DNA of 36,647 nucleotides from a virus: the IMG/VR virus record IMGVR_UViG_3300005608_000013, positions 1-36,647 of that record. One strand, given 5' to 3'. The position numbers and the translations under genes are program-made. Shown piece after piece: positions 1-7,703 of this stretch. How positions within the stretch are numbered: the first letter of the stretch is position 1; the number at the start of each line of letters is the position of its first letter. The notes beneath the pieces were generated by a model. That model did not search any database, was not told the origin of the DNA, and was given only the letters and a program-made list of their open reading frames with translations.

Positions 1-305
1 CACCACTTCTCAGTAGTGTCTAGCAACCACTCTTCATTATACTCCGTCCTATCTAGTCCTCTAAGTATTTCTAAAACTCTATTGACAGCATCCTCTGTTA
101 AATCTTTACGTTTCTCTACCTCAAGAGCAATAGCATTAGGCTCTGGAAGGTTATCATACTCATTAACAAATTCAGATATCTCTTTGAAGACTACCTTTTG
201 TGATAGGTCATCAAAGTATTCTTCTTTCACGAAAGGTAAAACCTTTCTCATGTAATCTGGATTGCAGATCAGATTACTAATAACAATTTCTTCTATACCT
301 GGCAT
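1..305 (-). CDS. gp41: Replicative DNA helicase gp41 (DnaB-type), N-terminal part only
   Basis: The reading frame starts with ATG at 305 and stays open through the left edge of the window, giving 101 codons. The N-terminus ([19 protein letters not shown]) and the segment ending LLDTTEKW match the all-helical N-terminal domain of T4 gp41, which has the same spacing of the acidic EEYF segment, the VNEYxxxP segment and the WLxxxTEK segment. T4 gp41 is the hexameric 5'-3' replication-fork helicase that works with primase gp61 and polymerase gp43. The RecA-like ATPase core lies outside the window. The start overlaps the stop of the upstream oxygenase gene by one base (TAATG), which suggests translational coupling. 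The identification rests on remembered family similarity and on position downstream of 43 and uvsX. Confidence 0.88.
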   Translation of the reverse strand, partial: MPGIEEIVISNLICNPDYMRKVLPFVKEEYFDDLSQKVVFKEISEFVNEYDNLPEPNAIALEVEKRKDLTEDAVNRVLEILRGLDRTEYNEEWLLDTTEKW

Positions 306-880
306 TATTGATAGTGTAGATATGTGCCAACAATGTATTTGTCATTGCTGATTGGTTGCTTACCTAGGTGAGGATACATCCATACTGGTGGAAAGCATAG
401 CACACTACCTTGCTTTGGTTTGATATCTAATTCAATAGCAGGGAAAGATGTCTCTCCTCCCTCCTCTACATCATTAAGATAGAAAAACATAACAAGAAAG
501 CGACGTGCTGTAGCATAGTCACCAACATCAATGTGGAGATCAAACCTATCTCCTGACTCTGCCGTATACTTTTTCATACGGATCTGCTCAATACTATTCT
601 TAGGTGGCCAGAATGGTGAGCACCCTGTATCTTTCATATAATATTCAGATACTGTTTGTATTGAAGCAATAATACTATTGTGGATTACACCCCACTTAGG
701 ATCACGTTGCTGCTCAGATAGCATCGTGATATTCATTTGTGTAAACTGAGGTTTATGTTGGTTATCCCAACGATCCTGTGCATCAGGTGTCTCATCAAAC
801 AACTTGATAGCATTGTTGCACAAGTTAGGGTCTAAGACACCATCATATACACGGATAAAATCCTTTAGATCACTCGCCAT
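305..880 (-). CDS. 2OG-Fe(II) oxygenase, prolyl 4-hydroxylase-like
   Basis: This 191-residue protein looks like a prolyl 4-hydroxylase-type 2-oxoglutarate/Fe(II) dioxygenase. The iron triad is visible as H116-x-D118 ([10 protein letters not shown]) and H171 (YPHLGKQP), and K181 ten residues on fits the 2-oxoglutarate-binding basic residue. The strand [15 protein letters not shown] between them is the classic double-stranded beta-helix segment. The family hydroxylates protein side chains or other small substrates; the substrate here is unknown. The ATG at 880 (MASDL) was chosen over an upstream ATG at 916 because it gives a normal 11-base overlap with the end of uvsX. Such oxygenases are common in T4-like cyanophages. 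It lies between uvsX and gene 41 and is probably co-transcribed with them. Confidence 0.85.
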   Translation of the reverse strand: MASDLKDFIRVYDGVLDPNLCNNAIKLFDETPDAQDRWDNQHKPQFTQMNITMLSEQQRDPKWGVIHNSIIASIQTVSEYYMKDTGCSPFWPPKNSIEQIRMKKYTAESGDRFDLHIDVGDYATARRFLVMFFYLNDVEEGGETSFPAIELDIKPKQGSVLCFPPVWMYPHLGKQPISNDKYIVGTYLHYQ

Positions 881-1889
881 AACAGAATTCTTTCTTAGCG
901 GCTTCGTCCAATTCATGCATTACTTCTTCTGTGAAGTATTTCTCGGGCGAAGCGAGAATAGACTTAGGATAAACAGAAGATTCACCAATACGATACCGAT
1001 TCCCGATCCGTTGGAAGACTCCATACTTCTCACCCAATTCCAGTAACCCATAATACTTGTCCAGTCCGCGTTCGTCATAGAATAACCTCGTCTCTACTTG
1101 TGAATTTTCTTTTGTAAGTCGAGACTTGACTGCCTTGACCTTGATAATATTACCGACAACATCTGTGCCATCTTTCTCTTTCTTCTTGGAAAGATATACG
1201 ATAGTGGAAGCAGAATACTTAAGACCACTACCGCCACCCATTTCTTTTGTGGGCACATAACTACCGACAACATCATAGGTATGATTAGTTACGATCATAG
1301 GTACATTAGCAAGACCTAGTTTCAAAGTCAAGACCCTAAAGGCACCTTTAAGGACTTGTGCTCTAGTCATATCTCGTGTGTCTTTACCTGCTGCAGTATC
1401 TTCCATCTCCTTAGAGGTGGAGAGATTGCCCAATGAATCCAACACAAACATCAACGGTTTGCGATCTGATTCCTTCTGAGTTAAGTATTTATCAACAATC
1501 TTAACTGCCTGTGTGCGGAATTCCTGCACGGTGGTGACAGGCACAATGATCATACGTTTAGAATCAATGCCTCTCTCCTCAATCATCTGTTTAGAAATAG
1601 CAGACTCTGACTCAAAATAAATGACACCTGCATCAGGGTCAGTGTTTAGAAAGTGACGGACAACAGACAAGGCATAGAATGTCTTACCTGTGCTACTCTC
1701 ACCTGCTAGTGCTGTGATCTTATTAGAAGGCAGACCACCATAGATACTACCACTCAACAGAGCGTTAAGAATATAAGATCCAGTATCTACATATTGATCA
1801 ATGTCACCTGCAGCGATGCCTTCAGAGGCAACCGTTGCATACTCATTGTCAATCTCCTTTACAATTTCAGTGAAAAAACTACTTGTCAT
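870..1889 (-). CDS. uvsX: RecA-like recombinase UvsX
   Basis: The product is a 339-residue strand-exchange ATPase of the UvsX/RecA family. A Walker A motif GESSTGKT lies at residues 63-70 and a Walker B LMFVLD at about 146-151, followed by SLGNLST. UvsX forms filaments on single-stranded DNA and drives recombination-dependent replication with the mediator UvsY (24590-25018 here) and helicase UvsW. The ATG at 1889 ([13 protein letters not shown]) is preferred because it lies two bases after the stop of gene 43; an upstream in-frame start at 1937 would overlap the polymerase and adds unrelated residues. T4 UvsX is somewhat longer (about 390 residues). The gene sits in the 43-uvsX-(oxygenase)-41 replication run. 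Confidence 0.95.
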   Translation of the reverse strand: MTSSFFTEIVKEIDNEYATVASEGIAAGDIDQYVDTGSYILNALLSGSIYGGLPSNKITALAGESSTGKTFYALSVVRHFLNTDPDAGVIYFESESAISKQMIEERGIDSKRMIIVPVTTVQEFRTQAVKIVDKYLTQKESDRKPLMFVLDSLGNLSTSKEMEDTAAGKDTRDMTRAQVLKGAFRVLTLKLGLANVPMIVTNHTYDVVGSYVPTKEMGGGSGLKYSASTIVYLSKKKEKDGTDVVGNIIKVKAVKSRLTKENSQVETRLFYDERGLDKYYGLLELGEKYGVFQRIGNRYRIGESSVYPKSILASPEKYFTEEVMHELDEAAKKEFCYGE

Positions 1890-1891
1890 AA

Positions 1892-4411
1892 TTAACCAAA
1901 CATGGCTTCTAGTGTGGCACGTTTCTTGGCAGACCATCCGATCTGATCAAGAATCACGGTGAGTGGATCAAGAAATGCTTTAGAAAATTGCATATCATAA
2001 TCAATGTATTCCTCTAGTTTAAACTCAGAGGGGAGTGTCCTAAAGAAAGAGATGACATTTTGGAAGTCACCCTTAGACCCATGACGACCAAGTTTATTAG
2101 GTGTCTTTAGGAAGACATACTTGATCTTTTCTCCCTCTTGAATCAAGGGATACTTGTGGGTAAGATTCTTTTCTTTGATAGAGTTATTATATAGTAGCAC
2201 ACCTCGGACGTGAATGGGGCAATGTGCTCCATACAACTCCTTAGGGTGGTGATACTTCTTGAGATTGTTGCATGACCGTGGAAATGCAATCTCATCTGTA
2301 GGTAGTGACTTAAACTTTTTCTCAAAATCTTTGACAAACTGCTGCACCTTCCTCTCATCAGTATTCATCATGAGTTTTAGGACGTCACGGAGTGCTCCAC
2401 GACATGATGATGGGGTGGAGGATTTGACTGCCTCAATACCCATGATCTTTAGTGAAGGCTCATTGTATCTGACACCCTCACTGTCCCATACGTTTAGAAT
2501 ATATCTTTTCTTAGCAGTCCAGACACCACGATTAGCGATGTTTTCTCGCTTCATAAACATCTTCTGCTCGTAGGCATTTACATAGGTTGCCAATTCTTGA
2601 TAAGAATTCTGTATATACTTTTCAAATTCCACATCACACACCTTCGCAAGGAACCGCAATACGCTTTGATCGCTCTCCTCTCTGCCCTTGAATATCTTTT
2701 TAACCAGAGGATCCATATGCAAATAAATGGAATCGGTATCAGAAGCAATAACATAATCTTTGTTGTCTGTCTCTAATAGTTTATTAAGAAATTTGTTTAT
2801 CTTATTTTCAATCCATCGGATAGAGACCTGACCAGATAGAGTGATTGCCTCAGCATTTGCCAAGTTATAATAGCGGAAGTATTGATTACCAATAGCACCA
2901 TAGGCACTATTGAGTTGAATCTTCCTTGCCATTTGGATGTTGTTGAAGGTGGAGATATCATTCTTTAGTTTAGGATCACCAGTCTTCTCAAACTCCTGCT
3001 TGGCAGCGAGCATTTTCTTCTTGAAGATCTTTCTTTCATCGTAGATGCGTTGCATCATCTCAGGAAGAAATCCATGTATATCCTTACGATACTGAGCACC
3101 ATTAGCACAGACAGCGTAATCAGGATGAGCAGTAAATTCTTCATCGAGGATCTTGTCCACAGAAACTCTAGGATGTCTCTCATCGACAAGCGTCTCAGGA
3201 GAGATGTTATACTGCATTATAAGGTGTGGATACAGAGAATTCAAGTCAAAACTACATACCCAGTCATAAACACCAGGCACAGGCTCTTTGACATATGCAC
3301 CCGCATACTTGTCATCTTTCTCGGATGTCTGCTTAGGGGGCACAACAATATTCTTCTGATACAAATCATTATAGATGAGAGTATCCCACATCTTTACCTG
3401 TGAAAACACATCATCAATGTTTACCTTGGCATCGTATGCCATAGTGACTGCCAACTCAACAAGTTTCATCTTGCCTTCTAGTTGATCAACCAGTTGCACG
3501 TCATGGATGTTGTAGTCTACAAACTTCTGCCAGTCAGATGTATAGAAGTCTTTAAAGTTTTCATACATGCTATGGTCAAGTTTGTGCTCACCCAATTCAA
3601 CAGTAGAGATATGCTCTAGACTGTAGGATTCTTGTGCGGAATAGGTAAACTTCTTGTATAGATCAAGGTAGTCAAGGATAGTGACACCTAGAATATCGTA
3701 AACAATATTTGCTCGGCCTTGCACATTTATGGTGCGATCTTTTACTACATTCCAAGGTGAGAGACTCTTCATCCACTTCTCTCCTAGGATCTTCTCAATC
3801 CTACGACAGATATAAGGCATGTCATAGAAGTTATTATTCCACCCTGTGATGATATCAGGGGTGTCATGCACCCAATGCTTGTGGAAATCCTGCAGCATTT
3901 CATGCTCAGTATTGAAGACACGATACTCCACATCCTTGGGAGGATCATACTCTCTCGTGCCCCATGTGATGATCTTCTTGGTCATCATATTCTTCATGGT
4001 GATGCACAACATATCCTCCTGACATGCTTCTACATCAGGGAATCCATTCTCACATGCAACCTCAATATCGATTGTCCATATACTCATCAAATTCATGTCA
4101 TAGTGGACACGAGTAGGGTGTTTCTGGGCGATGTGTTGGAAAACAAATCGCTCATACCCATGCACTTCCATTCCTTCTACGTCGGAATACTTCTGCAGGA
4201 AGTCTCGTGCCTCACGGACACCATCAAACTTTTTCTTATGTGCATACCTGCCATCCAGAGTCTTATACTTGGAGGTCTTTGATTGATTTGCAGGCACCAA
4301 ATAAAGAGAAGGGGATGTCTTCTCACGGTATTGCACACGCTCACCGTTACGATATCCCCTTACCAACGCAGTGTCACCAAAGATGATTACGTTAGTATAA
4401 AAATCACTCAT
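1892..4411 (-). CDS. gp43: Family B replicative DNA polymerase gp43
   Basis: This 839-residue family B polymerase is intact and slightly shorter than T4 gp43 (898). The 3'-5' exonuclease motifs are Exo I D115-x-E117 (IWTIDIEV), Exo II N192 to D197 (WNNNFYD) and Exo III Y300-xxx-D304. The polymerase motifs are A at D389 (SFDLNSLYP), B around K497 ([14 protein letters not shown]) and C as DTD at 558-560. A KKRY motif (AKKRYIL) follows. The enzyme copies the phage genome with clamp gp45 and loader gp44/62. The ATG at 4411 overlaps the preceding small gene by eight bases. No split or intron is seen. In T4 its translation is repressed by RegA, which is also encoded in this window. Confidence 0.97.
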   Translation of the reverse strand: MSDFYTNVIIFGDTALVRGYRNGERVQYREKTSPSLYLVPANQSKTSKYKTLDGRYAHKKKFDGVREARDFLQKYSDVEGMEVHGYERFVFQHIAQKHPTRVHYDMNLMSIWTIDIEVACENGFPDVEACQEDMLCITMKNMMTKKIITWGTREYDPPKDVEYRVFNTEHEMLQDFHKHWVHDTPDIITGWNNNFYDMPYICRRIEKILGEKWMKSLSPWNVVKDRTINVQGRANIVYDILGVTILDYLDLYKKFTYSAQESYSLEHISTVELGEHKLDHSMYENFKDFYTSDWQKFVDYNIHDVQLVDQLEGKMKLVELAVTMAYDAKVNIDDVFSQVKMWDTLIYNDLYQKNIVVPPKQTSEKDDKYAGAYVKEPVPGVYDWVCSFDLNSLYPHLIMQYNISPETLVDERHPRVSVDKILDEEFTAHPDYAVCANGAQYRKDIHGFLPEMMQRIYDERKIFKKKMLAAKQEFEKTGDPKLKNDISTFNNIQMARKIQLNSAYGAIGNQYFRYYNLANAEAITLSGQVSIRWIENKINKFLNKLLETDNKDYVIASDTDSIYLHMDPLVKKIFKGREESDQSVLRFLAKVCDVEFEKYIQNSYQELATYVNAYEQKMFMKRENIANRGVWTAKKRYILNVWDSEGVRYNEPSLKIMGIEAVKSSTPSSCRGALRDVLKLMMNTDERKVQQFVKDFEKKFKSLPTDEIAFPRSCNNLKKYHHPKELYGAHCPIHVRGVLLYNNSIKEKNLTHKYPLIQEGEKIKYVFLKTPNKLGRHGSKGDFQNVISFFRTLPSEFKLEEYIDYDMQFSKAFLDPLTVILDQIGWSAKKRATLEAMFG

Positions 4412-4673
4412 TCTTGCCTTTCTTCTCTTTGGATTCTAGCATCACTAGATATTGTTTGGCAACCTTTGCCGAGGGATCCACCACAGTTAATACATCAGTA
4501 CTCTCGATGAATAGGTCTTCTTGATCACTGTAGTATGGAAACTTTTTAAGTCCTTCCTCTGTTACTTCATGGCAGTTTTGGATAAGGAAACTAGGCTCTT
4601 CATCCATCTCTACTAGGTCACCCAATAACGAGACCTGAGGGTGGTATTTCAGAATAATCAACTTTAACATCAT
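4404..4673 (-). CDS. Small Sm-like protein, possible paralogue A
   Basis: This 89-residue protein has no certain assignment. It reads as a small beta-barrel: LKLIILK and LLGDLVEMDEEP near the N-terminus, then FLIQNCHEV, DLFIESTDVLTVVDP and a short C-terminal helix (AKQYLVMLES). The ending V-x-x-V-x-x-P followed by a Tyr-containing helix is shared with the next gene (4618-5013) and with 22728-23150, suggesting one Sm/Hfq-like family. The start is uncertain: ATG at 4673 or 4670 overlaps the upstream gene by about 55 bases but keeps the first strand, which aligns with the paralogues; a shorter start at 4607 would lose it. Its stop overlaps the start of gene 43. Confidence 0.7.
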   Translation of the reverse strand: MMLKLIILKYHPQVSLLGDLVEMDEEPSFLIQNCHEVTEEGLKKFPYYSDQEDLFIESTDVLTVVDPSAKVAKQYLVMLESKEKKGKNE

Positions 4674-5013
4674 CTTTTCGTGACTTTTTAATGGTTTGCA
4701 ATGCCTCTTCGTATCGCTTGAGGACTTCCCAATGTGGATCAGCGATACTTACGACGTGTTGAAGTGAAATGAAATTAGACCCAACAGTCAAAGGGAAGAA
4801 TGGATAGAATCGCATACGAATATTACCAAGTGGATTCTCTTTACCTGCTTCTTCAACCAAGAATTCTTGGTCATTCATTTCCAGTTGAATGGAAAAGGAA
4901 TCAATAAATTCGTATGCAAGAACACGAGCATCATCGCCCTCAGAGTTTCTAACCTCTTTGATATCAGCGATTACGTCCTCGCCGTTTGCCATTCTTGCTA
5001 CCTTTACGCTCAT
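4618..5013 (-). CDS. Small Sm-like protein, possible paralogue B
   Basis: This 131-residue protein begins MSVKVARMANGEDVIADIKEV. The N-terminal pattern K-x-x-x-x-x-GE-x-V-x-x-x-I is typical of small Sm-like barrels that many phages encode without known function. It continues with alternating strands, then VVSIADPHWEVLKRYEEAL, a strand-Pro-helix ending shared with 4404-4673 and 22728-23150. The final 25 residues are charged and probably disordered. The ATG at 5013 was chosen over one at 5043 because it starts exactly at the conserved first strand. It overlaps the upstream 53-residue gene by 50 bases. A role in RNA or nucleoprotein handling is inference only. Confidence 0.75.
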   Translation of the reverse strand: MSVKVARMANGEDVIADIKEVRNSEGDDARVLAYEFIDSFSIQLEMNDQEFLVEEAGKENPLGNIRMRFYPFFPLTVGSNFISLQHVVSIADPHWEVLKRYEEALQTIKKSRKDDVKVDYSEIPPSGLVIG

Positions 5014-5125
5014 AGTTTTTCTCCAATAGGGATAGCACCTCATCTAGTTTATCAGATGGCACGTCCAAAGTCAACATACTTAGATCTTTGCAGTGAGGTG
5101 GTGCCAGATTTACATACATGTTCAT
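4964..5125 (-). CDS. Small basic-tailed protein, unknown function
   Basis: This 53-residue protein starts MNMYVNLAPPHCKDLSMLTL and ends in a strongly basic tail (KGSKNGKRRGRNR). Nothing in it is recognisable; the middle (VPSDKLDEVLSLLEKNYE) is probably a helix. The ATG at 5125 was chosen because GGAG lies about 9 bases upstream (5134-5138 on the opposite strand), a good ribosome binding site; longer in-frame starts would run into a terminator-like hairpin. The 3' end overlaps the next gene by 50 bases. It is the first gene of the run leading into gene 43. The basic tail suggests contact with nucleic acid, but this is a guess. Confidence 0.6.
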   Translation of the reverse strand: MNMYVNLAPPHCKDLSMLTLDVPSDKLDEVLSLLEKNYERKGSKNGKRRGRNR

Positions 5126-5142
5126 AGTCAGTGTCTCCAAAC

Positions 5143-5170
5143 AAAAAGAGACTCCTGTGTTAAGAGTCTC
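5143..5170 (-). terminator. Rho-independent terminator-like hairpin
   Basis: On the minus strand a perfect 7-bp stem (GAGACTC ... GAGTCTC, 5148-5154 with 5164-5170) with a 9-base loop is followed at once by TTTTT (5143-5147). It lies downstream of hsp20 and immediately upstream of the ribosome binding site of the first gene of the gene 43 run. It could end the hsp20 transcript, or act as an attenuator in the leader of the polymerase operon. Confidence 0.65.
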
Positions 5171-5203
5171 ATTTCTTGTGTAGTATATAGTATACCACAG
5201 TAT

Positions 5204-5386
5204 ATGTCCATGAAATTGTTGTCGGTGCTTAAGCACCCAGTGACCCAATTCAATTTGATTGTCCTAGGAATGCTAGGACTCATTCAGATCATACACACCC
5301 ATGCCCACTATAAAATGGAGATGGATGTGCATGCATACTGTAAACAGAATGCAGAGTGGGTAGAGTCCCAGTCTACTGAATATTAA
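5204..5386 (+). CDS. Small plus-strand membrane protein
   Basis: This 60-residue frame (MSMKLLSVLKHPVTQFNLIV at the start) is one of the few plus-strand genes. ATG codons at 5204 and 5210 are both possible, and neither has a clear Shine-Dalgarno sequence. A hydrophobic stretch (NLIVLGMLGLIQII) is followed by a hydrophilic tail with several His residues and one Cys. It reads like a single-pass membrane protein with a short external or periplasmic tail. Its 3' end overlaps the convergent hsp20 stop by 14 bases. The AT-rich palindromic segment just upstream (TAGTATATAGTATAC) could hold promoters in both directions. No function can be assigned. Confidence 0.55.
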   Translation: MSMKLLSVLKHPVTQFNLIVLGMLGLIQIIHTHAHYKMEMDVHAYCKQNAEWVESQSTEY

Positions 5387-5819
5387 ATACCTTTCTCTTC
5401 TGATGCTCTGGGACAATTTTTGTTAGTGTCACAGAGAGTAATCCATTATTAAATGACACGTCCCCTACCTCTACGTCATCGCTTAGATTAAATCCTCTAG
5501 CAAATGTCCTTGCTGCTACACCTCTATGGATGTATTCTTGCTTGTCTGTGTCATCCTTATCAACGGATCTGATCGTTAGCACGTTTGTTTCTGTAGCTAC
5601 TTCAATCTGGTCTCGATCCCAACCTGCTAGTGCTAATTCGATTCTCCATGTAGTGTCAGACTCTTTTACAATATTATATGGAGGGTATTGTGTCTGTGGA
5701 GACCCAATTCCATACGCATGTAGTCTATAAAATAGATCGTCAAACCCTACACTGTAGCGATTTGCTGCATCAAAAATTGCATCGACATCCTTAGATGTCC
5801 ACTTTGTTAGTCCTGTCAT
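5373..5819 (-). CDS. hsp20: Small heat shock protein Hsp20
   Basis: This 148-residue alpha-crystallin-type chaperone has an N-terminal arm of about 45 residues, then the crystallin domain from PPYNIVKESDTTWRIELALAG through NVLTIRS to FARGFNLSDDVEV and NGLLSVTLTKIVPE, ending with basic KRKVFNIQ. The family holds unfolding proteins without using ATP. A hsp20 gene is a hallmark of T4-like cyanophages and has been suggested to help protect host photosystems or assist assembly; the role here is inferred. The ATG at 5819 has an excellent ribosome binding site (AAAGGAG). A CTAAATA late-type promoter lies about 55 bases upstream, with a hairpin at the start of the leader. Confidence 0.93.
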   Translation of the reverse strand: MTGLTKWTSKDVDAIFDAANRYSVGFDDLFYRLHAYGIGSPQTQYPPYNIVKESDTTWRIELALAGWDRDQIEVATETNVLTIRSVDKDDTDKQEYIHRGVAARTFARGFNLSDDVEVGDVSFNNGLLSVTLTKIVPEHQKRKVFNIQ

Positions 5820-5848
5820 AATTCTCCTTTAAAAGCGAGTTTTGTTGT

Positions 5849-5869
5849 GTGATCCCCGAAGGCAATCAC
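5849..5869 (-). promoter_or_regulatory. hsp20: Stem-loop at the 5' end of the hsp20 leader
   Basis: On the minus strand GTGAT and ATCAC pair around an inner CC/GG stem, with one wobble pair, one mismatch and a three-base TTC loop. It would begin within a few bases of a transcript initiated at the CTAAATA element at 5873-5879. A 5'-end stem-loop could stabilise the mRNA or respond to temperature, but only the potential pairing is seen. Confidence 0.45.
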
Positions 5870-5872
5870 CTA

Positions 5873-5879
5873 TATTTAG
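5873..5879 (-). promoter_or_regulatory. Late promoter element for hsp20
   Basis: CTAAATA (within GCTAAATATAG) resembles the -10-like TATAAATA element recognised by the T4 late sigma gp55, which is encoded in this window. It lies about 55 bases upstream of the hsp20 start codon. The same core precedes several other genes here. Confidence 0.55.
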
Positions 5880-5952
5880 CGTCTATCACTACGTTTTGTA
5901 TAGGGTAATACCCGAAGAAATATTTGGTAACAACCGTCTAAAAATAAAATGC

Positions 5953-5959
5953 CTAAATA
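5953..5959 (+). promoter_or_regulatory. Late promoter element for the exported-protein genes
   Basis: CTAAATA on the plus strand, 29 bases upstream of the ATG at 5988. The spacing leaves room for a short leader with the GAGG ribosome binding site. It suggests that the three plus-strand exported proteins are made late, with the virion proteins. Confidence 0.55.
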
Positions 5960-5987
5960 GAGCTAGCACATCCCTCGCGAGGATAAA

Positions 5988-6491
5988 ATGAAAAAAATTT
6001 CAGCAGTGCTTTTCGGAATGTTTATGTTGACCGCACCCGCACAGGCGGATATTACGCATCGCTTGTCCAGTAGTGTACAACTCACTGTGGATGCAGCTGC
6101 AACAAATGTACAGAGAGTCGGTAGCTCATATGCTGTCACAGGTAACAACGTTACCACACAATATACACCTTCGGGTGGTAGTGCAACGAGCTCTATCGGT
6201 GCCCTTACTATCTCCTCAGGCGTTGGAGCGATCCCTTCGTTGTCAGCGACCCAAGCAACTGCAGGAGAAAGTTTCAGCTTCTCTCAAACCTTCTATCAAG
6301 GTGATGCTCTAGGTAGTAGTGCACCAACAGTAGGAGAAGTTCATAACTTCAGTAACCAGACAAGTACTGCTGCAGGTAGTGCAGGAAGTCTAGCTGGTAC
6401 TATTGATTCATCGTCAACGGTGGGTCTAACGGCTGGAGGAGCAGGCACATCTGCGACTGGACAATTCACTAGCGAAATCCTAATCAAGTAG
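5988..6491 (+). CDS. Exported protein, Ser/Thr/Gly-rich, unknown
   Basis: This 167-residue protein has a textbook Sec signal peptide: MKK, a hydrophobic core, then APAQA with predicted cleavage after residue 20. The mature part is low in charge and rich in Ser, Thr, Gly and Ala with alternating beta-like segments. It shares an order of motifs with the next gene: a Tyr-x-Val-Ser/Thr-Gly segment, an SxSIGxxT-like segment and FSFxxTF/Y followed by a Gly-Leu segment, suggesting a gene duplication. The ATG follows GAGG by five bases. An exported protein on the strand opposite to the virion genes is unusual in this phage group. No enzyme motif is seen; a role on the cell surface or in the periplasm is inference. 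Confidence 0.8.
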   Translation: MKKISAVLFGMFMLTAPAQADITHRLSSSVQLTVDAAATNVQRVGSSYAVTGNNVTTQYTPSGGSATSSIGALTISSGVGAIPSLSATQATAGESFSFSQTFYQGDALGSSAPTVGEVHNFSNQTSTAAGSAGSLAGTIDSSSTVGLTAGGAGTSATGQFTSEILIK

Positions 6492-6492
6492 G

Positions 6493-6957
6493 ATGATAAA
6501 GAGGTTTACTATAGGCATATTGTTACTGTGTAGCAGTGCTGCACAGGCAGTGCCTGTAGTACCTAATTTTCAGCAAGGCCAGATGACTAGCCACACAGAA
6601 ACTACTTCTGAAGTGACAGAAATTATAAATTCGATGGATTATTCCACAGGATATACATATAGTGTGTCAGGCCATGGCGTAAAACCTAGCGATAATAGTG
6701 CTATTACGCCCCAGAATTCAACAAGCATAGGTGTCACTGCTCCCCAAACATCTACATCTAGTAATGGTATTAATTCGACATGGACAGGATTGAATCTCGA
6801 CCCAAGCAACAGACCCACATGGGTACAGTCCACACCTGGTGGAAACTTCAGTTTCATGGAGACGTATCACGGACCAGGTCTTCAAAATCACACGATCATA
6901 GAAAGAACAACAAAAATTCAAAGCGTAACAGATACCACAAGTATCTTTACCCAGTAA
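6493..6957 (+). CDS. Exported protein, probable paralogue of the preceding gene
   Basis: This 154-residue protein starts MIKRFTIGILLLCSSAAQA, a Sec signal peptide with likely cleavage after residue 19. The mature part is Ser/Thr/Asn-rich. Segments YTYSVSGHGV, NSTSIGVT and GNFSFMETYHGPGL correspond in order to SYAVTGNNV, ATSSIGALT and ESFSFSQTFYQGDAL of the preceding protein, so the two are probably homologous. The start lies one base after the preceding stop (TAG G ATG), indicating coupling. A Cys at residue 13 is not in a proper lipobox. The 3' part overlaps the next frame, which may be reached by a frameshift. Function unknown. Confidence 0.75.
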   Translation: MIKRFTIGILLLCSSAAQAVPVVPNFQQGQMTSHTETTSEVTEIINSMDYSTGYTYSVSGHGVKPSDNSAITPQNSTSIGVTAPQTSTSSNGINSTWTGLNLDPSNRPTWVQSTPGGNFSFMETYHGPGLQNHTIIERTTKIQSVTDTTSIFTQ

Positions 6958-7703
6958 TAGCAGCTCTCTTTGCTGCTCCTGTTAACGCTGAAACAGTAGG
7001 TGGTGTGTCTGCGACAGCAAATCCAGTCGCGAATAGTTCTGGCTCAGTGACCAACCAGGCAATTCAAGTTTTACAAGGTCCGTATATACAAAATGGTTAT
7101 GGTGATGGCATTGTGTGTCAGGGACCTACCGCCAATTTCACACCATATGTCACAAGAAATACTTCATGGAATTTTCCATATGAATCGCACTATGATGATC
7201 CAGTGTACAACATGCTTGACCTTGTTGGTGACTTTGATGACAGTGGCAACCCGATACCAGATGGAATACCAGACAAACCTGGTGAAATTCTCTACCATCG
7301 CAGGATCAGGACAGGTCAGAAAGATAACTACAACTGGAATGCAGGTTTCTCTGCCACTATTTCGTGGCCACTAGATAGAAAAGCACAAGAGTTGTGTAAG
7401 GAAGCTGCAAAAAATCACAACGAATTGCGTGAGCAAATCCTTGCTAACCGTAGATTAGAATTTGAGCTTACCAGACTCACCAAATGTGGTCAGTTAGCTC
7501 AGGATGGTATTACTTTCGCTAGTTGGAGTCCTTACTTTAATCTATGCAAAGATGTGGTAGTGCAACCTAAGGTTATCCAAGGTGTGCCACATACACATAG
7601 TATTAATTCTTCCTCTTCAAAGGTGGTAAACCCCTCTGGAGACGGTAACGATCCGTCCTCCGTTCTGAAAGAGATAAGTATCGGGAATTCTTCCCAGAAG
7701 TAA
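6780..7703 (+). CDS. Exported Cys-containing protein, start unresolved
   Basis: This open frame clearly codes from about 6912: a basic segment (KRNRYHKYLYP) and a hydrophobic stretch ending AAPVNA form a signal-peptide-like start, followed by a soluble domain of about 240 residues. That domain has several Cys (IVCQGP, ELCKEA, TKCGQL, FNLCKD), an aromatic region, a heptad-like helix (KNHNELREQILANRRLEFEL) and an acidic DFDDSGNPIPDG loop. There is no ATG, GTG or TTG close to the signal segment; the nearest ATGs at 6780 and 6819 lie inside the preceding gene and have no ribosome binding site. A -1 frameshift at AAAAATT (6912-6918), another start codon or a sequencing error would each explain this. 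The listed start is only the longest frame. The 3' end overlaps the convergent gene by 101 bases. Confidence 0.62.
   Translation: MDRIESRPKQQTHMGTVHTWWKLQFHGDVSRTRSSKSHDHRKNNKNSKRNRYHKYLYPVIAALFAAPVNAETVGGVSATANPVANSSGSVTNQAIQVLQGPYIQNGYGDGIVCQGPTANFTPYVTRNTSWNFPYESHYDDPVYNMLDLVGDFDDSGNPIPDGIPDKPGEILYHRRIRTGQKDNYNWNAGFSATISWPLDRKAQELCKEAAKNHNELREQILANRRLEFELTRLTKCGQLAQDGITFASWSPYFNLCKDVVVQPKVIQGVPHTHSINSSSSKVVNPSGDGNDPSSVLKEISIGNSSQK

Larger units (their letters stand above)
5820..5987. other. Divergent control region between hsp20 and the exported-protein genes
   Basis: This is the longest gene-free stretch in the window. It holds two divergent late-type promoter elements: CTAAATA on the minus strand at 5873-5879 for hsp20 and CTAAATA on the plus strand at 5953-5959 for the exported-protein genes. 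A hairpin at 5849-5869 lies in the hsp20 leader. The plus-strand ribosome binding site GAGG (5979-5982) lies inside the short palindrome CCTCGCGAGG. No coding frame is supported in between. Confidence 0.7.

Noticed and set aside
16-255. Plus-strand open frame at the left edge
   Set aside because: It is antisense to the gp41 N-terminus, which is clearly recognisable on the minus strand.
870-1937. Longer uvsX start at 1937
   Set aside because: It overlaps gene 43 by 46 bases and adds 16 residues unlike the family; ATG at 1889 fits the gene spacing.
5971-5982. Palindrome CCTCGCGAGG over the ribosome binding site at 5979-5982 as a translational switch
   Set aside because: As a hairpin it can form only three or four pairs around the loop, too weak to claim control.
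6493-6551. Cys13 in the signal peptide as a lipoprotein site
   Set aside because: The residues before it are Leu-Leu-Leu, not the Gly/Ala/Ser required at -1 of a lipobox, and a normal AQA cleavage site follows.
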